Shown: positions 18,414-26,426 of the stretch, piece after piece
How the letters are laid out: every line of letters starts with the position of its first letter
Position numbering within the stretch: the stretch's first letter is position 1
Origin: Bog-756 sp963845485
GTDB lineage: Bacteria > Actinomycetota > Acidimicrobiia > Acidimicrobiales > RAAP-2
Assembly: GCA_963845485.1 (NCBI GenBank)
Contig: CAWJSI010000015.1
Coordinates: 372,001-436,000, forward strand
DNA length: 64,000 nt
Reading direction: 5' to 3'
Program-made: the position numbers and the translations under genes
The notes under the pieces: model-generated
Database searches by the model: none
Seen by the model: the letters and a program-made list of their open reading frames with translations, nothing else
What the model was told of the DNA's origin: nothing

Positions 18414-19276
18414 GCGTCCAGCCGTCCGTCGTGGCCATCGGCGGGGGACACGGGCTGGCCGCCACCCTGCGGGCCGTGCGCACCTACACCGACCGGGTGA
18501 CGGCCATCGTCTCGGTGGCCGACGACGGTGGATCCTCGGGACGGCTGCGGGAACTGCTCCACATCATCCCGCCCGGCGATCTCCGCAAATGCCTGGTGGC
18601 GCTGGCCGAGCCCGGATCCCTCCTGGCCTCAGCCTTCGAGTACCGGTTCGGCGAAGAGGAGCTAGCCGGGCACGCCCTGGGCAATCTCATCCTGGCCGGG
18701 CTCATCGACGGGGCCCACGACCCCGTGGCCGCGCTCGACGAGGCCTGCCGGCTCCTCGGCGTGAAGGGCCGGATCCTCCCGGCCACCACCGAGCCCGTGG
18801 TGTTGAAGGCCGACGCCGACGGTGGCCCGGTCGCGGGACAGGTGGCCGTCATGGCCACCGACAACATCCGCCGGGTCTCCCTGGTGCCGGCCGACCCGGC
18901 GGCCCCGGTCCCGGCCCTGCAGGCCCTGGCCGAGGCCGATCAGATCATTCTCGGTCCGGGATCCCTGTTCACCAGCGTGCTGGCCGCCATCGCCGTTCCC
19001 GGGGTGCGGGCGGGAGTCAACGCCTCGGCCGCCACCAAGGTGTACGTGTGCAATCTCCGGCCCCAGATCCCCGAAACCGAGCGATTCGACGTGGCCATGC
19101 ACATCGAAGCGCTGGTGGCGCACGGTGTGGACGTCGATGTGACGGTGTGCGACAGCTCGGCGGTGGCCCTCGGAAACCCCCGGTCGACCGTGGTGGACGT
19201 GCCCCTGGCCCGAACCAACGGACTGGCCCATGACTCCGCCAAACTGGCGTCGACCCTGGCTGATCTGCTCGGATGA
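18410..19276 (+). CDS. yvcK: YvcK/CofD-family protein (gluconeogenesis factor)
   Basis: YvcK-family proteins resemble the 2-phospho-lactate transferase CofD, bind UDP-sugars and are needed for growth on gluconeogenic carbon and for cell-envelope control in Bacillus and mycobacteria. The N-terminal nucleotide-binding loop AIGGGHGLAATLRAVR, SVADDGGSSGRLR, PPGDLRKCLVAL and ILGPGSLFTSVLA are all present. At 288 residues it is slightly shorter than the usual ~320. It is coupled to rapZ by a four-base overlap. The gene that normally follows, whiA, is absent; gap starts 126 bases downstream. Confidence 0.93.
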   Translation: MSVQPSVVAIGGGHGLAATLRAVRTYTDRVTAIVSVADDGGSSGRLRELLHIIPPGDLRKCLVALAEPGSLLASAFEYRFGEEELAGHALGNLILAGLIDGAHDPVAALDEACRLLGVKGRILPATTEPVVLKADADGGPVAGQVAVMATDNIRRVSLVPADPAAPVPALQALAEADQIILGPGSLFTSVLAAIAVPGVRAGVNASAATKVYVCNLRPQIPETERFDVAMHIEALVAHGVDVDVTVCDSSAVALGNPRSTVVDVPLARTNGLAHDSAKLASTLADLLG

Positions 19277-19299
19277 TGCAATGAGCGGCCCATATCGCC

Positions 19300-19305
19300 T
19301 AGCCT
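19300..19305 (+). promoter_or_regulatory. -10-like element of the gap-pgk-tpiA operon
   Basis: TAGCCT lies just after yvcK. It would leave a leader of about 90 bases before the ATG of gap, in contrast to the leaderless genes. The leader contains two inverted repeats (19317-19331 and 19359-19372). Confidence 0.35.
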
Positions 19306-19358
19306 GGATGCCCGGTCTCCGTTCGTCGGAGGGGCAGCACCAGCTTGGGTGTCAACGT

Positions 19359-19372
19359 TGCGTGGGCACGCA
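19359..19372 (+). repeat. Inverted repeat in the gap leader
   Basis: TGCGTG GG CACGCA is a perfect palindrome 31 bases before the gap start. A second inverted repeat, CTCCG TTCGT CGGAG at 19317-19331, lies nearer the probable transcription start. They could form hairpins in the mRNA or be an operator. No factor can be named. Confidence 0.4.
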
Positions 19373-19402
19373 CGGAAGAGTGAAGAGCGAGGCGCAGAGG
19401 CA

Positions 19403-20428
19403 ATGACGGTACGGATCGGGATCAACGGCTTCGGACGCATTGGCCGCAACTACCTTCGGGCCGCCCGGAGCATGGGTGCGGACGTGGAGATCGTGGCGGT
19501 CAACGATCTCACCTCGGCCGAGACTCTGGCCCACCTACTGCGCTACGACTCTACCCACGGACGGTTCGGTAGTGAGGTCGGGGTGAAGGACTCCTCGATC
19601 GTTCTCGACACCGGTCCGATCGTCGTGCTGGCCGAGCGGGACCCGAAGGCCCTGCCGTGGGATCGGCTCGGGGTGGACGTGGTGGTCGAGTCGACCGGAC
19701 TCTTCACCACCCGGGACTCGGCCTCGGCCCATCTCGAGGCCGGGGCCAGCCGCGTCATCGTCTCGGCGCCGGCCACCGATGTCGATGCCACCTTCGTGGT
19801 CGGGGTGAACGACGGGGAGTTCGACCCGGCCAAAGACTTCGTGGTCTCGAACGCGTCGTGCACCACCAACTGCTTCGTCCCCATGGTCAAGGTCCTCGAC
19901 GACGCCTTCGGGGTGGAGAGCGGCCTCATGACCACGGTGCACGCCTTCACCAACGACCAGAACCTCCTCGACCTGCCCCACAAGGACCTGCGTCGGGCCC
20001 GGGCCGCCGCCATCAACATCGTGCCGGCGTCCACCGGTGCCGCCCGGGCCACCGGCCTCGTCCTGCAGTCGATGAAGGGTCGCCTCGACGGTACCGGGCT
20101 CCGGGTGCCGGTCCCCGACGGATCGATCACCGACTTCACCGCCGTCATCCCCGGATCGGTCACGGTCGAGGAGGTCAACGCGGCGTTCGCCGCCGCCGCG
20201 GCGTCAGGGCCACTGTCGAAGGTGCTCGACTACACCGAGGACCCCATCGTCTCGTCCGACATCGTCGGCAGTCCGGCCTCGTGCACCTTCGACTCCCTGT
20301 TGACCATGGTGATGCCGTCGGCCTCGGGCATCACCCTCGTGAAGGTGGAGGGTTGGTACGACAACGAGTGGGGGTACGCCAACCGATTGGTCGACCTGTC
20401 CTTGGTGGTAGGCGGATCCGGCTCCTGA
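19403..20428 (+). CDS. gap: Glyceraldehyde-3-phosphate dehydrogenase, type I
   Basis: This cytosolic enzyme oxidises glyceraldehyde-3-phosphate to 1,3-bisphosphoglycerate. The Rossmann motif INGFGRIGRN begins at residue 6. The active site SNASCTTNC carries the catalytic Cys near residue 154. HAFTNDQ, PASTGAARA (phosphate site) and WYDNEWGYANR complete the family signature. Asp/Asn at the end of strand 2 (VAVND) suggests NAD rather than NADP. It has 341 residues, the usual length. The ATG at 19403 is preferred; an in-frame GTG at 19349 would add 18 residues without homology. First gene of gap-pgk-tpiA-secG. Confidence 0.97.
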   Translation: MTVRIGINGFGRIGRNYLRAARSMGADVEIVAVNDLTSAETLAHLLRYDSTHGRFGSEVGVKDSSIVLDTGPIVVLAERDPKALPWDRLGVDVVVESTGLFTTRDSASAHLEAGASRVIVSAPATDVDATFVVGVNDGEFDPAKDFVVSNASCTTNCFVPMVKVLDDAFGVESGLMTTVHAFTNDQNLLDLPHKDLRRARAAAINIVPASTGAARATGLVLQSMKGRLDGTGLRVPVPDGSITDFTAVIPGSVTVEEVNAAFAAAAASGPLSKVLDYTEDPIVSSDIVGSPASCTFDSLLTMVMPSASGITLVKVEGWYDNEWGYANRLVDLSLVVGGSGS

Positions 20429-20471
20429 CGGGAGCGGATGACATCGTGAAGGGATCGAGGGGGGACAGACG

Positions 20472-21677
20472 ATGAGCGGCGACAAGGGGAACCCACTACT
20501 GGACGGCCTGCCGTTGCTCGGGGACCTTCCCGACCTGGCCGGCGCCAGTGTCCTCGTGCGAGTCGACTTCAACGTGCCGCTCCGGCGGTGCGAGGGCGAG
20601 CCGTCGGTGGTGACCGATGACTTCCGCATCCGGGCCGCCCTTCCCACCTTGGAGTACCTCCTCGACCAAGGGGCCTCGGTCACCGCATGCACCCATCTCG
20701 GTCGCCCGTGCGGGGCCCCCGACGCCCGCTACGACCTCGGCCCCGTGCGCGAGGAGCTGGCCCGCTTGGCCCCCCAGGTGGAGCTCATGGAGAATCTCCG
20801 CTACGACCCGGGCGAAGAGCAGAACGACCCGTCCTTCGTGGACAAGCTGGTGCTCGGCCACGACGCCTACGTCAACGACGCCTTCGGGGTGTCGCATCGC
20901 AGCCACGCCTCGGTGGTCGGGCCGCCCTCCCGGCTCCCCAGTGCCGCCGGATTCCTCCTGCAGCGTGAGATCGAAGCCTTGGGCTGTCTGCTGGGTGCCC
21001 CGGCCCGTCCGTTCGTGGCGGTGGTCGGAGGGGCCAAGGTCGCCGACAAGCTCGGGGTCATGAAGGCCCTCCTCCAGCGGGTAGACGTGCTCGTGGTGGG
21101 TGGGGGTATGGCGTTCACCTTCCTCGCCGCCGCCGGGCACGACGTCGGGGGCTCCATGGTCGATCCGGACCGGATCGATGACTGTGCGGCCCTCCTCCGC
21201 TCGGGGAAGCAGATTCTTCTACCCACCGACATCGTGGCTCTCGAGCCCGACGCTGACTTCGGGTGCGACTGCTTCGACGGCGAGGTCCGCGTGGTGGGGA
21301 ACGATGTGCCGGCGGGCTGGCGAGGACTCGACATCGGTCCGGCCACCGTGGAGGCCTATGCCGAAGCCATCGGGACGGCGGGCACCGTGCTGTGGAACGG
21401 GCCGATGGGCGTGTTCGAGGACAGCCGGTTCGGTGCCGGCACCGAGGGCGTGGCCCGGGCTGTAGCCGAGTGCGAGGGATTCACCGTGGTCGGGGGCGGG
21501 GACAGTGCGGCCGCCGTCGACGAGCTGCACCTCGACTCGGCGATCGACTTCATCTCCACCGGCGGGGGTGCCTCGCTCGAACTCCTCGAGTTTGGCGATC
21601 TGCCCGGTCTTCGCGCCCTCCGGGCGGCCTCGAACGCCCCGCAGCCGACGGCCCTAACGGTCGCCACCGGACCGTGA
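20472..21677 (+). CDS. pgk: Phosphoglycerate kinase
   Basis: Pgk transfers the acyl phosphate of 1,3-bisphosphoglycerate to ADP. The N-terminal substrate site is seen as VLVRVDFNVPL, the basic patch in THLGRP and ENLRYDPGEEQND. The hinge and nucleotide domain carry VVGGAKVADKLGV, GGGMAFTFL, LWNGPMGVFED and VVGGGDSAAAV followed by ISTGGGASLELLE. Its 401 residues match the family. GAGGGG lies eight bases before the ATG and serves as the ribosome-binding site. Its stop overlaps the GTG of tpiA. Confidence 0.97.
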   Translation: MSGDKGNPLLDGLPLLGDLPDLAGASVLVRVDFNVPLRRCEGEPSVVTDDFRIRAALPTLEYLLDQGASVTACTHLGRPCGAPDARYDLGPVREELARLAPQVELMENLRYDPGEEQNDPSFVDKLVLGHDAYVNDAFGVSHRSHASVVGPPSRLPSAAGFLLQREIEALGCLLGAPARPFVAVVGGAKVADKLGVMKALLQRVDVLVVGGGMAFTFLAAAGHDVGGSMVDPDRIDDCAALLRSGKQILLPTDIVALEPDADFGCDCFDGEVRVVGNDVPAGWRGLDIGPATVEAYAEAIGTAGTVLWNGPMGVFEDSRFGAGTEGVARAVAECEGFTVVGGGDSAAAVDELHLDSAIDFISTGGGASLELLEFGDLPGLRALRAASNAPQPTALTVATGP

Positions 21678-22468
21678 CAGCAGCCAAGTCCGGCCGCCGC
21701 CCCTTGATCAGCGGCAACTGGAAGATGAACTTCGACCATCACGAGGCGTTGCACGCCGCTCGTGACCTCGGTCTCCGCCTGCAGCCGGGCGACGTGTCCC
21801 AGCTCGATGTGTCCGTGCACCCACCCTTCACCGACCTGCGCACCGTCCAGGCGGTCCTCGAGCCCGACGGCATACCGGTGGCGCTCGGGGCCCAGAACTG
21901 CGCCATCGAGGATTCCGGGGCCTTCACCGGAGAGGTCAGCCCGTTGATGCTGGCCAAGCTGCACGTGGACTACGTCATCGTGGGGCACTCCGAACGCCGA
22001 CGGCTGTTCGGGGAGACCGACGAGGTGGTCCGGGCCAAGATGCGGGCGGTGATGCGCAACGCCATGACCCCGATCTGCTGTGTGGGCGAGTCGGTCGAGG
22101 AGCGAGAGGCCGGGGTGACCGAGGACGTCCTGGCCGGGCAGGTGAAGGCCGCTCTCGACGGGACGGCCGCCGAGGCGGTGGCCGGCGTGGTCATCGCCTA
22201 CGAGCCGCTGTGGGCCATCGGAACGGGGACGGCGGCGACCCCCGAGGACGCCCAGAAGGCTTGTGGGTGGATCCGGGAGGTGGTGGCCCAGGTGGCCACG
22301 CCCGAGGCGGCCGACGCCGTCCGGATCCAGTACGGCGGATCGGTGAACGGTGAGAACGCCGAGGCCATCCTGTCGAACCCTGACATCGACGGTGCCCTGG
22401 TCGGTGGGGCGAGCCTCGACGTGGGGAAGTTCCTGGACATCATCCGGGCCGCGACACGCTCCCGGTAG
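21674..22468 (+). CDS. tpiA: Triosephosphate isomerase
   Basis: TpiA interconverts dihydroxyacetone phosphate and glyceraldehyde-3-phosphate. Key residues are visible: Asn and Lys in SGNWKMN, the catalytic His in VIVGHSERR (residue ~104) and the catalytic Glu in AYEPLWAIGTG (~177). The phosphate loop is QYGGSVN and DGALVGGASL ends the barrel. The GTG start overlaps the pgk TGA as GTGA, indicating translational coupling. It has 264 residues, slightly longer than the usual ~250 because of a short N-terminal extension. Confidence 0.97.
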   Translation: MTAAKSGRRPLISGNWKMNFDHHEALHAARDLGLRLQPGDVSQLDVSVHPPFTDLRTVQAVLEPDGIPVALGAQNCAIEDSGAFTGEVSPLMLAKLHVDYVIVGHSERRRLFGETDEVVRAKMRAVMRNAMTPICCVGESVEEREAGVTEDVLAGQVKAALDGTAAEAVAGVVIAYEPLWAIGTGTAATPEDAQKACGWIREVVAQVATPEAADAVRIQYGGSVNGENAEAILSNPDIDGALVGGASLDVGKFLDIIRAATRSR

Positions 22469-22477
22469 GGAGTTTGG

Positions 22478-22483
22478 TAGCGT
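22478..22483 (+). promoter_or_regulatory. -10-like element of secG
   Basis: TAGCGT lies ten bases after the tpiA stop and 35 bases before the secG start. secG also has a strong GAGGAGGAAG ribosome-binding site, so this would be a leadered transcript separate from, or in addition to, the gap operon. Confidence 0.4.
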
Positions 22484-22517
22484 CTCTCTCGGTCACGAGG
22501 CAGAGGAGGAAGATCGC

Positions 22518-22748
22518 GTGCTGACCGCAATCATGGTTGTGCTCCAGATTCTTGCCTCCCTCGCGCTCATTTTCCTCATCCTCATGCACAGCGGCAAGGG
22601 TGGTGGGCTGTCCGACATGTTCGGGGGCTCGGTGGGTTCCGCCGCGGCCGGGTCCACGGTGGTGGAGAAGAACCTCGACCGGATCACGGTCACCGTGGCC
22701 GTGATCTTCGCCTTCACTAACCTGATCCTCATCCTGCGCTTGCAGTGA
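22518..22748 (+). CDS. secG: Preprotein translocase subunit SecG
   Basis: SecG is the small accessory subunit of the SecYEG channel. The 76-residue product has two hydrophobic helices, IMVVLQILASLALIFLILM and the C-terminal ITVTVAVIFAFTNLILI. Between them lies the conserved cytoplasmic loop HSGKGGGLSDMFGG, which is diagnostic. The GTG start is preceded by GAGGAGGAAG with proper spacing. The stop overlaps the next gene by four bases (GTGA). The position after tpiA is the actinobacterial standard. Confidence 0.95.
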   Translation: MLTAIMVVLQILASLALIFLILMHSGKGGGLSDMFGGSVGSAAAGSTVVEKNLDRITVTVAVIFAFTNLILILRLQ

Positions 22749-24532
22749 GCCCGACCGGCGCCGATGCGCCCGGTCGCCGTCCTCGTTTCGCGTCCCTGTG
22801 GCGCGAGCACCGCGCCCGCTGGACGTTGCCCCTGGTCATCATCTTCATCATCGGGCTGGTAGCCGTGGTCGACCAGGTCGGCTCCCGGCGGATCAGCCAG
22901 GTCGACGCCCCGAGTACCACGCCACTCGTCGCCGCCACCGGCGGCGCCACGACGGTCGAACTCGACCGGCCATGGTCCGGCTTCAACCCCAACACCCCGG
23001 CCGGGGCGGCGTCTTCCACCCCCACGCTGTTGTCCTCGGTCCTGCCGAGCGCCTACATCATCAATCCCAAGCTGATTCCCGAGGTCAACACCGATCTCCT
23101 GGTCAGCGTGGAGGCGATCTCGCCATCACCGCTGGTCATCCAGTACGTCATCAACCCCAAGGCGGTGTGGTCCGACGGTGTCCCGGTAACGGCGGACGAC
23201 TTCATCTACGCCTGGAAGTCCCAACGGGGGGACGGTGTCGACAACGGCCAGCCCGACCAGGTGGCGTCGACGCTCGGCTACCGCGACGTGGCTTCGGTCA
23301 CACCGAGCAATCACGGGAGAACGGTGACGGTGAAGTTCTCCACCCCGTACACCGACTGGCGGGTGATGTTCGACCATATGGTTCCGGCCCACATCGCCCG
23401 CCAGGTGGGCTGGAACCATGGATTCGACACCTTCGACCCGGCCACCGACCTCTCCGCCGGACCGATGAAGCTTCAGTCGGTATCACCCACCGGTACAGCC
23501 GTCCTGGTGCGCAACCCACGTTGGTGGGGGACCCCGGCGGTCATTGACAAGGTCACGGTGAACGTGGCCGCCCTGACGACAGCCTGGGCCGGCACCCTGG
23601 CCAAGGGGAACTACGCGGCGGCGCAGCCCACCGACTTCAACCTGGACTCGCTCAACGCCGTCTCCTCACTCGCCAACACCCAGAGCGTGGTCAAGCCGTC
23701 CCTGCGACTGTTGGACCTCGAGTTCAACGTGGCCACCCCCCTGATGGCGCGGGTAGCGGCCCGTCAGGCCGTCGCCCATGCCATCGATCGCACCGACCTG
23801 CTCAACCACAGTGTTGGTGCCATCGAACCCGATCTGGTAGTCAACCAGGACCATCTGGCCACCCCGGTCCAGTCCAGTTACAACCAGTCGTCGGCGGCAG
23901 GTGAGTACAGCGTCCCGGATCTGGCCACCACCGACCGGCTGCTTCGGTCGATCGGCTACCACCAGATCGCCAACGGCACCTATGTCGATGCCTCCGGCAC
24001 CCCGCTGACCCTGCGAATGGCCGTCGAGACGGGCGATCCCTGGACGGCGGATATCGCGGCCCAGCTGGTGGCACAGCTGCGCCAGGTCGGGATCACCGTG
24101 GACACCGTGGCGGTCAACGGTGCCACCGGCATGGCCGAGGCTGCGGCCACCAACGCCTACGACATGGCCCTGGTCACCCGGGTGACCAGCCCGTTTCTGA
24201 CCACGACGGCGGCATGGTACTCCGACGGCCAGGGTGTGGTCGGATCCGGCGGAACCGAGGACTGGAGCAATTTCGACGATCCCCAGGTCGACCAGCTCTT
24301 CGCCGCCGCGGCCCAAGATCTGAACCCCGTCACCGGCGCGTCGGTCTACTCCCAGATCGATGACCAGCTCTGGGATCAGATGGTGGGCCTCCCGCTGTTT
24401 GCCGAGCCGGGCTTCGAGGCCAACGGGGTCCAGCTGGCCAACGCCAGCTACAACCCCTCCGTGGACGGGATTCTGTGGAATGTGGCCCTGTGGACGACGC
24501 TCAAACCTGGCCCGCCCAGCGGCCAGGGATAG
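22745..24532 (+). CDS. Oligopeptide-binding-like protein (SBP_bac_5), membrane-anchored
   Basis: This 595-residue protein resembles the solute-binding subunit of peptide ABC transporters (family 5). One transmembrane anchor, WTLPLVIIFIIGLVAVV, lies at residues ~27-43 with no lipobox, so it is tethered by an uncleaved helix rather than lipid. The family pattern is visible in NPKAVWSDGVPVTADDFIYAWK and ARQAVAHAIDRTDLL. No permease or ATPase genes are adjacent. It is translationally coupled to secG (GTGA). It may be an orphan receptor or serve a transporter elsewhere; the ligand is unknown. Confidence 0.85.
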   Translation: MSPTGADAPGRRPRFASLWREHRARWTLPLVIIFIIGLVAVVDQVGSRRISQVDAPSTTPLVAATGGATTVELDRPWSGFNPNTPAGAASSTPTLLSSVLPSAYIINPKLIPEVNTDLLVSVEAISPSPLVIQYVINPKAVWSDGVPVTADDFIYAWKSQRGDGVDNGQPDQVASTLGYRDVASVTPSNHGRTVTVKFSTPYTDWRVMFDHMVPAHIARQVGWNHGFDTFDPATDLSAGPMKLQSVSPTGTAVLVRNPRWWGTPAVIDKVTVNVAALTTAWAGTLAKGNYAAAQPTDFNLDSLNAVSSLANTQSVVKPSLRLLDLEFNVATPLMARVAARQAVAHAIDRTDLLNHSVGAIEPDLVVNQDHLATPVQSSYNQSSAAGEYSVPDLATTDRLLRSIGYHQIANGTYVDASGTPLTLRMAVETGDPWTADIAAQLVAQLRQVGITVDTVAVNGATGMAEAAATNAYDMALVTRVTSPFLTTTAAWYSDGQGVVGSGGTEDWSNFDDPQVDQLFAAAAQDLNPVTGASVYSQIDDQLWDQMVGLPLFAEPGFEANGVQLANASYNPSVDGILWNVALWTTLKPGPPSGQG

Positions 24533-24625
24533 CGCAGTAGATCAGCCCTAGCTGCAGTTATCTCAACTCCGGTCAGCACCGCGCTACCATGCCCTTCGCC
24601 CCGGTAGCGATATCGGTGCCACTTC

Positions 24626-24709
24626 GTCGGAGTGGCGGAATAGGCAGACGCGCTAGCTTGAGGGGCTAGTGCCCGCAAGGGCGTGGGGGTTCAAGTCCCC
24701 CCTCCGACA
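24626..24709 (+). tRNA. tRNA-Leu (anticodon GAG)
   Basis: The acceptor stem GTCGGAG (24626-24632) pairs with CTCCGAC (24702-24708). The anticodon stem CTAGC/GCTAG encloses a seven-base loop with GAG, which reads CUC and CUU. A long variable arm (TGCCCGCAAGGGCG) and the T-arm GGGGG-TTCAAGT-CCCCC identify a class II tRNA. The 3' CCA is not encoded. No integrase or duplicated 3' end is seen downstream. Confidence 0.93.
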
Positions 24710-24789
24710 CGACTGAAATACCTGTTCTGGGGCTGTTCCAGTCTGGCGCGTGAAGGCTCAGGGATGGCGGTGGATGCCAGACTGCGACG

Positions 24790-26364
24790 ATGCCACCCAG
24801 CCGCTGGCTCCCTCCGAGCCATCAGACCGACCGGTCATTCCTGGCTGTCGTCGTCGTGCTGGTGTCCCTCGCCTCGGTGATGACGGCGTGCGTGGTTAGC
24901 GGTCAAGCTGCCCCAAGCACACGGACCACCGTCGACCCCGCTGTTCGCCTCGGGCCCGCGTCTACGGGTGCCACCACCACCTCGACACTCCCAGTAACTC
25001 CGGTGGAGTGGACACCGTGCGGCTCGCTGCAGTGTGGCTCGGTGACGGTGCCGCTCGATTACAACCACCCTGCGGGCTCCACTATCCAGATCGCCGTGGC
25101 CCGGCATCCCGCTGAGGTCCCTGCCCAACGGATCGGGTCTCTCGTCATCGATCCGGGTGGACCGGGCGCCTCGGGCATCGACGACCTGACGAACGAGCTA
25201 CGAGCCCTGGAACCCGTCGTCCTCGACCGATTCGACATCGTCTCGTTCGATCCCCGAGGTGTCGACCGGAGCAGCCCCGTCGTGTGCAGCGCCGGGACCG
25301 GTGTGGGTGTGTCATCGGGCACCACGTCCACGCCAGGGGTAGACCCAGTCCCAACGACACCGGCGGCCCGTCAGGCGCTGGTCAGCAACGACCGGGCCTT
25401 CGCCGCCCAGTGCGAGCAGTACAGCGGTACGGTGCTGCCCTTCGTGGGCACAGTGGATGCAGCCCGAGACCTCGACCGCATCCGGGCCGCACTCGGGGAC
25501 AGCCAGCTGACCTACATCGGGCACTCCTACGGAACGCTGCTCGGAGCCACCTACGCGGAGCTATTCCCGACCCAGGTCCGGGCCATGGTGTTGGACGGGG
25601 CCATCGACCCCGCGCTGACCACCACGGCCTACGCAACCGAACAGGCGGTGAGCCTCGAGACCGCTCTCGGGGCTTTCTTCACCTGGTGCGCGGGCAACGC
25701 TGGCTGCGTGTGGCGGCCCCCGGGCGACCCGACAGCGGCGTTGCTCGCGCTCATCCAGGCCTCCCGGTCCCGACCGCTCACCGTAGGGTCCGGCACGGCC
25801 GGGCCCGCCGAGCTCTACGACGCCCTGCTGGCCGGATTGGAATCACAGACCTCATGGCCCACCTTGGCCACGGCCCTCCAGGCCGCCGAAGGCGGCAACG
25901 GTGCGCCGGCCGTGGCCATGTCCACGCGGTACGAGACGGGCAGTTCACCCAACGCTGCGCAGGCCGAGCAGGCCATCGACTGCCTCGACCACCCCGTTGA
26001 CCGAGACCCGGCGAGCTATAGCGGACTGGCAGCCACCATCGGGAACTCGGCACCGGTGTTCGGACCGCTGCTGGCCTGGGGGCTCCTCGGCTGCGCCACC
26101 TGGCCGGCTCTGCCCACACGGTCACCGGCGCCGGTCTCCGATCCGGGCGCCCCGCCGATCCTCGTGGTGGGTACGACAGGCGACCCGGTCACGCCCTACG
26201 CCTGGGCTCAGGCCCTGGCCGGGGAGCTCACGGGGGGAACCCTGCTCACGTGGCGCGGCGACAGCCACGTGGCCTCCTTTTACAGCCCGTGTGTCCGGGC
26301 AGCCAGCGCCACCTATCTGGTGTCTGGAGCGCTCCCCGCCCTCGCCACAACCTGCACCGACTGA
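24790..26364 (+). CDS. Tripeptidyl-aminopeptidase-like alpha/beta hydrolase lipoprotein (S33)
   Basis: An exported serine hydrolase of the Streptomyces tripeptidyl aminopeptidase / SlpD-SlpE group, expected to cleave N-terminal peptides or small esters outside the cell. The signal peptide ends VSLASVMTAC, a slightly off-consensus lipobox, so lipidation at Cys34 is likely. A Thr/Ser-rich linker follows. The alpha/beta fold shows LVIDPGGPGASG (oxyanion), FDPRGVDRSSPV, the nucleophile GHSYGT at Ser ~245, the acid in TTGDPVTPYA (~464) and the His in GDSHVAS (~491). Several Cys pairs suit a secreted protein. It has 524 residues, the family norm. It has no clear ribosome-binding site. Confidence 0.87.
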   Translation: MPPSRWLPPSHQTDRSFLAVVVVLVSLASVMTACVVSGQAAPSTRTTVDPAVRLGPASTGATTTSTLPVTPVEWTPCGSLQCGSVTVPLDYNHPAGSTIQIAVARHPAEVPAQRIGSLVIDPGGPGASGIDDLTNELRALEPVVLDRFDIVSFDPRGVDRSSPVVCSAGTGVGVSSGTTSTPGVDPVPTTPAARQALVSNDRAFAAQCEQYSGTVLPFVGTVDAARDLDRIRAALGDSQLTYIGHSYGTLLGATYAELFPTQVRAMVLDGAIDPALTTTAYATEQAVSLETALGAFFTWCAGNAGCVWRPPGDPTAALLALIQASRSRPLTVGSGTAGPAELYDALLAGLESQTSWPTLATALQAAEGGNGAPAVAMSTRYETGSSPNAAQAEQAIDCLDHPVDRDPASYSGLAATIGNSAPVFGPLLAWGLLGCATWPALPTRSPAPVSDPGAPPILVVGTTGDPVTPYAWAQALAGELTGGTLLTWRGDSHVASFYSPCVRAASATYLVSGALPALATTCTD

Positions 26365-26426
26365 GAAGGACCGCAGGCCCATGTGCAGGGACCGGGAAGA
26401 AACCGGTCGACCGGAGCGACTCACTT

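Noticed and set aside
24626..24790. Integration site of a mobile element at tRNA-Leu
   Set aside because: No integrase, no repeated tRNA 3' end and normal codon use in the following genes.
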